Source: Colivivens sp963640465 (GTDB lineage Bacteria > Bacteroidota > Bacteroidia > Bacteroidales > Bacteroidaceae). From it: DNA of 40,514 nt. Positions 35,250 through 40,514 of the stretch are shown here, piece after piece. Numbering within the stretch: position 1 is the stretch's first letter; each line of letters opens with the position of its first letter. The notes beneath the pieces are model-generated. The model was not told the DNA's origin. It did no database searches and saw only the letters and a list, made by a program, of their open reading frames with translations. The stretch is taken from positions 1 through 40,514 of the forward strand of contig CAVHYP010000018.1 of assembly GCA_963640465.1 (NCBI GenBank), given 5' to 3'. The position numbers were made by a program, and so were the translations under genes.

Positions 35250-35337
35250 ATCAGGAGCAAGCATTCTGCCACCATCCACAATCACATCTCACCCTTCTAA
35301 TATGTTAAAGAATAGTTAAAGTGCAAGCAATCAGTAC

Positions 35338-35365
35338 TTGCGTATTGAAAACGGCGCTACCTTTG
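35338..35365 (+). promoter_or_regulatory. promoter of the ABC/GntR/GIN/TraB operon
   Basis: TACCTTTG at 35358-35365 is a consensus -7 box; TTG at 35338-35340 lies 17 bp upstream. The leader is about 60 nt. Confidence 0.7.
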
Positions 35366-35428
35366 CAGTGTCATAGCCAAGTAGTACACTATTAATCATA
35401 CAGACCAAGGAAACAAACCATAGAAAAT

Positions 35429-36148
35429 ATGTTAGAAGTAAACGATGTAACATTTGGTTACAAACGAGGGATGAACGTGCTGGAGCACTTCAGTCTCAGC
35501 ATCAACGAAGGAGGCGTCTACGGACTTCTCGGCAAGAACGGTACAGGAAAAAGCACCCTCCTCTATCTCATCATGGGACTGCTCCATCCGGAAGGTGGTA
35601 AGATCACATACAAAGGCACTGACACCAGCCTGCGCAAGCCCGAGATATTGGAAGACATGTTCATCGTGCCCGAGGAATACAACCTGCCGGCAATACCGCT
35701 GAAGAAATTCGTGGCTTCGCTCAAGCCCTTCTATCCACGCTTCGACGAGGACATGCTCTACCGCATCATCGAAAACTTCGAACTGCCCAACGACATCAAC
35801 CTCGGATCACTGAGTATGGGACAGAAGAAGAAAGTCTACATGTGCATTGCCCTTGCCGCCAAAACCCACCTGCTGCTAATGGACGAGCCTACCAACGGAC
35901 TCGACATCCCGTCGAAGAGCCAGTTCAGAAAAATCGTGGCAAGCAGCATCGATGAAGACCAGATTGTAATCATCTCAACCCACCAGGTACGCGACGTGGA
36001 ACTTCTACTCGACCATGTGACAATGATTGACCAGAACAAAGTGTTGATCAATACAAGGATGGACAAACTGTTTGGCGACAACGAAGTAATCAATCTTGAG
36101 GATGTGTTCAACAAACTATTAAATGAAGAAAAGAAGAAAGGAGAATAA
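35429..36148 (+). CDS. ABC transporter ATP-binding protein
   Basis: This 239-residue ATPase energises the permease encoded 2 bp downstream. It has Walker A GKNGTGKST (35-43). The signature is LSMGQ (128-132), with Met in place of the usual third-position Gly. Walker B is LLLMDE (148-153), followed by PTNGLD and an H-loop His in ISTHQ. The Q-loop region reads VPEE (80-83), with Glu instead of Gln, as in some bacitracin/YtrB-like ABC-2 exporters. The neighbouring YtrA-type regulator supports a YtrB-like, envelope-directed export or signalling role. The substrate is unknown. Confidence 0.9.
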   Translation: MLEVNDVTFGYKRGMNVLEHFSLSINEGGVYGLLGKNGTGKSTLLYLIMGLLHPEGGKITYKGTDTSLRKPEILEDMFIVPEEYNLPAIPLKKFVASLKPFYPRFDEDMLYRIIENFELPNDINLGSLSMGQKKKVYMCIALAAKTHLLLMDEPTNGLDIPSKSQFRKIVASSIDEDQIVIISTHQVRDVELLLDHVTMIDQNKVLINTRMDKLFGDNEVINLEDVFNKLLNEEKKKGE

Positions 36149-36150
36149 TC

Positions 36151-37038
36151 ATGGAAAACTTCAACAGACAACGATTCTGCAACTATGCAAAATGGGACCT
36201 GAACATCAACAGTGGGTTCTACCGCAACATTACGCTCGTCATCTTCTTCACCCTGCTCGGCATCACCGTCTGCTCCTTCCTCATGCGTTGGGGAGCATAT
36301 CAGATGACAGGCGGTTTGACTGAAGCCTTCTCCGGACTTGGCACAACAGGATCAATACTGTTCTCCACCCTTGCTTTTGAACTGCTTGTCACAAGCGGTT
36401 GCGTACTTCATCCGCTTCGCAACAAGCAAGGAAGAATAACCAACCTCACCCTTCCTGCCACCAGTCTTGAGAAATACCTCTGGCATATCTGCTCATGCGT
36501 GGTGGGCACAATCATCATTGGAGCCATAAGCATTACCGTCTGCGATGCGTTCAACGCGCTGCTGACCATCGGCATACTCGGCACAGATGCAGTCAACTCG
36601 CTCTTCGCTGCCACATTCGATCCAATGAACTGGGCAGGCAACAACATCCTGCTCTACATCAACAATAGCGAATCCGACGCCACATACTTCGAAAGTCTTT
36701 TCCACGCAATAGCACTCGGGGTTTATGCCATGGCAATACTGCAGTCTGGAATCTACACCTTTGGAAACGCAATAAAATACAAGTACAACATTCCAATCAC
36801 ATACGTCACCCTCCAGTTCCTGGGCATTGCATTGTTCATCATCTTTATGATAACAACCATCACCCTCGGTGAAAGCGACAACGAATGGCTTTGCCATCTT
36901 GCAGCAGACATCATTGAATCATTGTCCACCATTGCCTACGTAGTTGACGCTCTATTCATTCTGCTTGCCATAGCACTCTACGTGATGGCATACAAGCGTT
37001 ACACAAAAGCACAGCTGATAAGTCCCTTTAATAAATAA
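36151..37038 (+). CDS. ABC-2-like membrane permease
   Basis: This 295-residue integral membrane protein has about six hydrophobic segments (near 26-45, 66-85, 110-135, 182-203, 215-240 and 258-283). TLPATSLEKYLW (about 100-111) resembles a segment seen in Bacteroidota ABC-2 permeases encoded with YtrB-like ATPases. No catalytic motif is seen. The start lies 2 bp after the ATPase stop, so the two are probably co-translated as one exporter. It is recognised by context and topology more than by strong motifs. Confidence 0.75.
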   Translation: MENFNRQRFCNYAKWDLNINSGFYRNITLVIFFTLLGITVCSFLMRWGAYQMTGGLTEAFSGLGTTGSILFSTLAFELLVTSGCVLHPLRNKQGRITNLTLPATSLEKYLWHICSCVVGTIIIGAISITVCDAFNALLTIGILGTDAVNSLFAATFDPMNWAGNNILLYINNSESDATYFESLFHAIALGVYAMAILQSGIYTFGNAIKYKYNIPITYVTLQFLGIALFIIFMITTITLGESDNEWLCHLAADIIESLSTIAYVVDALFILLAIALYVMAYKRYTKAQLISPFNK

Positions 37039-37052
37039 ATAAGGAGGTAGCC

Positions 37053-37415
37053 ATGACGTTCAACGGTAAAAAAGCAATCTACCTGCAAATCGCAGACCTG
37101 ATATGCGACAACATACTGCAAGGGAAAAGCGGAGTGGAAGAACGCATACCCTCAGTTAGGGAAACCGCTGCCGATGTGGAGGTGAACAGCAACACGGTCA
37201 TGCGGTCCTACGACTGGCTGCAGAACCACCAGATAATCTACACCAAGCGCGGACTCGGCTATTTCGTGTGTCCCGATGCAAAGGACAACATCATGAAGAT
37301 GCGCAAAGAAGAGTTCTTCAAGGAGTCTGTGCCTGAACTGATAAAGAAGATGCATATCATCGGCATCACAAAAGAAGAATTAATGGACATAATAGGTAAG
37401 GCAAATGAGAAATAA
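37053..37415 (+). CDS. GntR-family transcriptional regulator, YtrA type
   Basis: This 120-residue regulator has a GntR winged helix-turn-helix: IPSVRETAADVEVNSNTV (about 30-47), then a wing ending GLGYFV. Only a short dimerisation tail follows, the YtrA-subfamily layout (about 120-130 aa). YtrA-type proteins usually repress the operon that holds them, together with an ABC exporter. A Shine-Dalgarno AAGGAGG is at 37041-37047, 5 bp before the ATG. It lies in the middle of the operon and overlaps the next gene by 11 bp, so its level is tied to the operon's expression. The ligand is unknown. Confidence 0.9.
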   Translation: MTFNGKKAIYLQIADLICDNILQGKSGVEERIPSVRETAADVEVNSNTVMRSYDWLQNHQIIYTKRGLGYFVCPDAKDNIMKMRKEEFFKESVPELIKKMHIIGITKEELMDIIGKANEK

Positions 37416-38280
37416 GAGTTTAGCCCTGCTGGCAACAGTGCTGGCAGTCATCATCCTCGCATCATGCGACACCAAGGTGAAAGTACGATCAAAGCTATTC
37501 CGCGACTCCGAAAAATGGGGGAAGGTAGTCAAGACCAACCTCGACATCGATGAATTCTCCGAGATCGAACTGTGGTCGAGTGCCGACATCGAGTTCTATC
37601 AAAGCGACACCTTCCGCGTAGTGATTGAAGGCAACAAAAAAGCTATCGATGCATACAAGTTCGAGACCATAGCCGACACTCTCGAAGACACAATCCCAAC
37701 ACGACGGCTTCTGGCCACATGGAACAAAGACCTGTACTCAAGCAACATCCCATCCATACGTCTCCACATCTATGCCCCAACCCTCCATTCCGTTCAGATT
37801 GAAAGCGACGGCGACATCGACCTGAAGGATTCAGTGAACGTAGGCAAACTGGCAATCAGAATCAACGGAGCAGGCGATGTAGACATACGCAATCTCGAAT
37901 GCAACGACCTCGATGTCAGCATACAGGGTGCAGGCGATGTCAGTGTAAAACGTATCAAAGCCAACTCTCTGAAAGCAACCATCGAAGGAGCAGGCGATGT
38001 GCATGTGCGCAGAGCTATCCTCAATGGCGATGCCACATTGGAAGTGAACGGAGCAGGCGACATCGAAGGAAATATCAAGGGCAAAAACATCCTTGCTTCA
38101 TCCCAGGGAGCAGGCGACATCGACCTTGAAGTGGAATGCGATGAAGTGACAGTGATTTCCGAAGGAGCTGGCGACGTGGAAATCGAAGGCGAAACCAAAG
38201 TGCTGAAGAAATCACGCCAGGCACTCGGCACCACAACCACAAAGAAACTGAGTGCAGAAAAAATGGAATACATCAAGTAA
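37405..38280 (+). CDS. GIN-domain (DUF2807) lipoprotein with six GAGD repeats
   Basis: This 291-residue lipoprotein has acceptor Cys21 in LASC. The C-terminal half is a DUF2807 'head GIN' domain, a right-handed beta-helix-like fold of unknown function common in Bacteroidota. GAGD recurs at residues 155, 175, 195, 216, 235 and 254 (19-21 apart), with SDGD at 134 as a worn first turn; each repeat is probably one helix turn. The start at 37405 overlaps the GntR end by 11 bp. It probably sits on the periplasmic or surface face of the envelope. Co-transcription with the exporter and regulator suggests a sensing or stress role, which is inference. Confidence 0.88.
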   Translation: MRNKSLALLATVLAVIILASCDTKVKVRSKLFRDSEKWGKVVKTNLDIDEFSEIELWSSADIEFYQSDTFRVVIEGNKKAIDAYKFETIADTLEDTIPTRRLLATWNKDLYSSNIPSIRLHIYAPTLHSVQIESDGDIDLKDSVNVGKLAIRINGAGDVDIRNLECNDLDVSIQGAGDVSVKRIKANSLKATIEGAGDVHVRRAILNGDATLEVNGAGDIEGNIKGKNILASSQGAGDIDLEVECDEVTVISEGAGDVEIEGETKVLKKSRQALGTTTTKKLSAEKMEYIK

Positions 38281-38289
38281 ACCTTGATG
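38271..38289 (+). promoter_or_regulatory. hairpin overlapping the GIN lipoprotein stop codon
   Basis: CATCAAG (38271-38277) and CTTGATG (38283-38289) form a 7-bp stem around the TAA stop. There is no T-run, so it is more likely an mRNA-processing or attenuation element than a terminator. Confidence 0.35.
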
Positions 38290-38360
38290 GCACAACTCCA
38301 TAAACGACATGAAGATAAAAGATAGAAGACAAAAGTCAATAGATAGCAAATAAATTACAG

Positions 38361-39455
38361 ATGAAACAAATCAAGCATCTTTTCATTGCACTGGCAATGG
38401 CAGCAGCCACACCAGTGCTTGCACAGAGCACCACCGACGGGGTGTTCTTCAAAGTGGAAGGCAAAGGACTGAAACAGCCCTCATACCTGCTCGGCACAGT
38501 TCACCTCATCCATGGTGACTGCACCCACAAGATTACAGGACTCGACTCACTCCTCGACCATATCGGTTGTCTCGCCACCGAACTCAAGATGGAATATCTG
38601 CTCCATCCCGAGACAGTGAAACAGAGTCCGGAACTGGGACTCAGCCACGAAGACAGCGTCAAGGCAGAGACCCTGATTCCGCCCATCATGGCAGAATTCA
38701 CCGACATGACACAGGCAGATCCCTACTCACGTTATCTCACACCCGATCAACTCGACTCGCTCGATGCATCGATGAAATTCTTCAATCTCGACGCCATCAT
38801 CAAAGCCCTGCCCCAGGGACAAGGCTTGCAGGGCGAGAACTTCCACCGCAGGATTGACCCGTTCTCCATGGCGCAGCTCGCACCTACACTGCTTACCGTG
38901 AAGCAAATACAAAACTCCATGATGAGCGGTTACTCACAGAACTATCAGATGATGGACCACACCATCATGCTAGGTGTCAATTCAAAGAATGAAGCCTACA
39001 AGAAGGAACATCCAAAAGCAGAACAAGACAAAGTGCTTTGCATCGGGCTCGACAGCACCTATGCCTATGTGCAGTACGAAGAAAGCAAATCAGTCAACAT
39101 AAAGGAATTGCTCAACAACATGACCACCAAGTCAATGGTCGACTTCATCTACGGCAAACTCATGAGTCTCTATAAGACCGGACTAGCACTCGAGCAGGTA
39201 GAATCACTCTACCATCAAGGCAAAGGCAACGACATCATCAAGATGGTAGCCGAAGCCGAGCCCGACGGCTACTACAACAAAGAGCTTGTCGACGGGCGCA
39301 ACCAGTACTGGATGACCCAGATACCAAGCCTCATGAAGAAACAACCGACCCTTGTCGCCGTAGGTTTGGCACATCTGCTACCGACTCCAGCCAGCAAAGG
39401 CATCATCGCCATGCTGCAGGAACAAGGCTACAAGGTCACCCCAATACATCCTTAA
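38361..39455 (+). CDS. TraB/GumN family secreted protein
   Basis: This 364-residue protein has a signal peptide (about 1-22, ending LAQS) and the TraB/GumN domain (PDDEXK-unrelated, Tiki-like fold). Family motifs are GTVH (45-48), Glu74 in ATELKME and VAVGLAHLLP near the C-terminus, where Tiki-type metal-binding residues lie. Some family members are proposed metalloproteases; activity here is unproven. It lies 80 bp after the GIN gene with no promoter seen, and has a terminator at 39480-39507, so it is probably the last gene of the operon starting at 35429. Confidence 0.88.
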   Translation: MKQIKHLFIALAMAAATPVLAQSTTDGVFFKVEGKGLKQPSYLLGTVHLIHGDCTHKITGLDSLLDHIGCLATELKMEYLLHPETVKQSPELGLSHEDSVKAETLIPPIMAEFTDMTQADPYSRYLTPDQLDSLDASMKFFNLDAIIKALPQGQGLQGENFHRRIDPFSMAQLAPTLLTVKQIQNSMMSGYSQNYQMMDHTIMLGVNSKNEAYKKEHPKAEQDKVLCIGLDSTYAYVQYEESKSVNIKELLNNMTTKSMVDFIYGKLMSLYKTGLALEQVESLYHQGKGNDIIKMVAEAEPDGYYNKELVDGRNQYWMTQIPSLMKKQPTLVAVGLAHLLPTPASKGIIAMLQEQGYKVTPIHP

Positions 39456-39479
39456 TCCAACTAGACGAAACACACATCC

Positions 39480-39514
39480 GCCCCACATCGCACAATGCCT
39501 GTGGGGCTTTTTTG
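39480..39514 (+). terminator. terminator after the TraB/GumN gene
   Basis: GCCCCACA (39480-39487) pairs with TGTGGGGC (39500-39507), followed by seven T. It ends the five-gene unit. Confidence 0.9.
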
Positions 39515-40014
39515 TGCATATCACGTTCTAGGATCCAGCCATAAATGTTTTAGGTTTTGCGTTTGGGGTTTTATGTTAACCATCCGAATGTCAGCACGGA
39601 ACCGAGCGCAAAATAGTAGTCAGCTCACTCCGAAACAGTAGGCGATGACACTCGAGCGCCAGCTCGCCTTGTCTGCCACGCACTAATTCCCACGCTCGCT
39701 TTAACACTCTCGGAGAGAGCTAGCTCCTGACATCATCTAAATTTGCCGACACAATCAGTGCTGCGCTCAAATCACACAAAATATTTGTAAGTTACAAGTT
39801 CTTTTATACCAGCCATCAATTTCCAATGTAAAGCATTAATTATGTGTAGTTTAGTTCTATGCTGGGGGGGGGTAATCGGATAGAATCCGCGTTTTTGAAG
39901 ATATTTTTGAGTGTAATTTACACTTGATTGCAAAGTAGACTTAGCAAAACAATGAGAAAAACACAAATTGTGGGGTATAAAATCTCTTTTCAGATAAAAT
40001 TTTCAGTCACATTC
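39515..40014. other. gene-poor region with a nine-G tract and small palindromes
   Basis: No credible gene is seen. It holds a run of nine G (39864-39872) and a stem CGGAT/ATCCG (39877-39889) followed by CGTTTTT. There are palindromes AGTGTAATTTACACT (39910-39924) and GAGCTAGCTC (39717-39726), and inverted repeats CGAGC/GCTCG (39653-39666) and CTCTC/GAGAG (39707-39719). A 64-codon minus-strand frame at 39772-39966 has no recognisable features. Confidence 0.45.
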
Positions 40015-40045
40015 TTGTTTGTTCAATAGAGTTTACTTAAATTTG
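40015..40045 (+). promoter_or_regulatory. promoter of the terminal lipoprotein gene
   Basis: TAAATTTG at 40038-40045 is a -7 box. TTG at 40015-40017 (20 bp away) or TTTG at 40018-40021 (16 bp) could serve as the -33 element. The leader to the ATG at 40274 is about 225 nt, long for a small lipoprotein. Confidence 0.55.
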
Positions 40046-40273
40046 TCAAATCAATGTCATTCTCCTGCGGATGACGACTCTGGGTTGTCGACCAAGACAT
40101 GGGTTCATCTGTGGCGAAGAGGAAGTGGCATTATATAAAAGGTGTAAGCCATTAGGTGGAAACCGACGGCAGCGCACCATGTGAATTGAGACGCATACCA
40201 ATAACCCCAAAGAAGATGGTGGCACACGAATTGTCGCCCATAATGTATAACTTAAAACAAAAAACAAAAGGAC

Positions 40274-40514
40274 ATGAAAAAGTTTTTTTATTTCGCACTT
40301 GTTGCGTTCGTATCTGTAGCTCTCGCAAGCTGCAACTCCAAGAAGTCTGACGCTACGGCTGATTCTGCTGAATCTACCGAGGCTGCTGAATCCTCTTCTG
40401 ATGCTTCTGATGCTTTCAAGCCTTCTACCGATGCTGAAAAGCAGATTGTTGAATTAAGCATGGCTGCTTTCAAGGCTCTGATGGAAGGTGGAGACATTGC
40501 ACAGTACACCGAGC
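40274..40514 (+). CDS. small acidic lipoprotein, cut by the window end
   Basis: The first 80 codons are present and there is no stop before the end of the window. The N-terminus MKKFFYFALVAFVSVALASC is a lipoprotein signal with acceptor Cys20. An Ala/Ser/Asp/Glu-rich linker follows (about 24-52), then the start of a folded part (DAEKQIVELSMAAFKALMEG). That last part recalls DUF4878-type lipoproteins, but the fragment is too short to assign. Ala is almost always GCT and Ser mostly TCT, unlike the GCA/GCC and TCA/AGC preference of the neighbouring operons. This suggests high expression. Confidence 0.8.
   Translation, partial: MKKFFYFALVAFVSVALASCNSKKSDATADSAESTEAAESSSDASDAFKPSTDAEKQIVELSMAAFKALMEGGDIAQYTE

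Noticed and set aside
39772..39966. 64-codon minus-strand frame
   Set aside because: It spans the nine-G tract and a hairpin, has no clear promoter on that strand, and shows no recognisable family. It cannot be fully excluded as a small gene.
1..40514. tRNA or rRNA genes
   Set aside because: I found no T-loop GTTCGANNC context with a cloverleaf and no rRNA-like segment. A covariance search would be needed to exclude a missed one.

Overview
The window looks like a chromosomal segment of an anaerobic member of the Bacteroidales, most likely Prevotellaceae (Prevotella/Segatella type). This is an inference from gene content: an rseC-rnfBCDGEA cluster, pyruvate:ferredoxin oxidoreductase, a SusC/SusD pair, the type IX secretion translocon SprA, a Bacteroides-type serine palmitoyltransferase and a DPP IV-type peptidase. 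Promoters also fit the Bacteroidota pattern, TTG about 17-19 bp upstream of TAnnTTTG. No rRNA, tRNA or CRISPR array was recognised.

Layout. 284-6018 (+) is one tightly packed operon for the Rnf ferredoxin:NAD+ oxidoreductase, with rseC first and a near-leaderless promoter. It meets a lipid kinase (6278-7369, -) at a shared bidirectional terminator. The kinase is divergent from serine palmitoyltransferase (7650-8837, +), a likely sphingolipid pair. Then come trmD, a secreted GH16 beta-glucanase, a secreted DPP IV-like peptidase, an AAA ATPase and nifJ (all +). At 17927-18952 lie a decayed IS4-type transposase and an array of palindromes with a 22-bp period. sprA (2542 aa) and ruvA form a minus-strand pair. 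Next is ilvE (-), whose 3' end has been copied into a nine-unit 16-bp tandem array. A second 22-bp palindrome array lies between ilvE and a susC/susD operon (+). The right part is a five-gene unit (+): ABC ATPase, membrane permease, GntR/YtrA regulator, GIN-domain lipoprotein and TraB/GumN-like protein, bounded by a promoter and a terminator. An 820-bp gene-poor stretch follows, and the window ends inside a small acidic lipoprotein gene.

How the genes fit together. PFOR (nifJ) makes reduced ferredoxin from pyruvate, and Rnf oxidises ferredoxin with NAD+ while pumping Na+ or H+. SprA exports proteins across the outer membrane. SusC/D, GH16 and the peptidase point to uptake and digestion of polymers. 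SPT and the lipid kinase act on membrane sphingolipids or glycerolipids.

The least conventional signals are outside genes. Short tandem copies of gene 3' ends follow several stop codons (rnfE, rnfA, ilvE, with related repeats after the DPP gene and susD). Two arrays of unrelated sequence share the same 22-bp palindrome architecture. Two small dispersed motifs also recur in the window.
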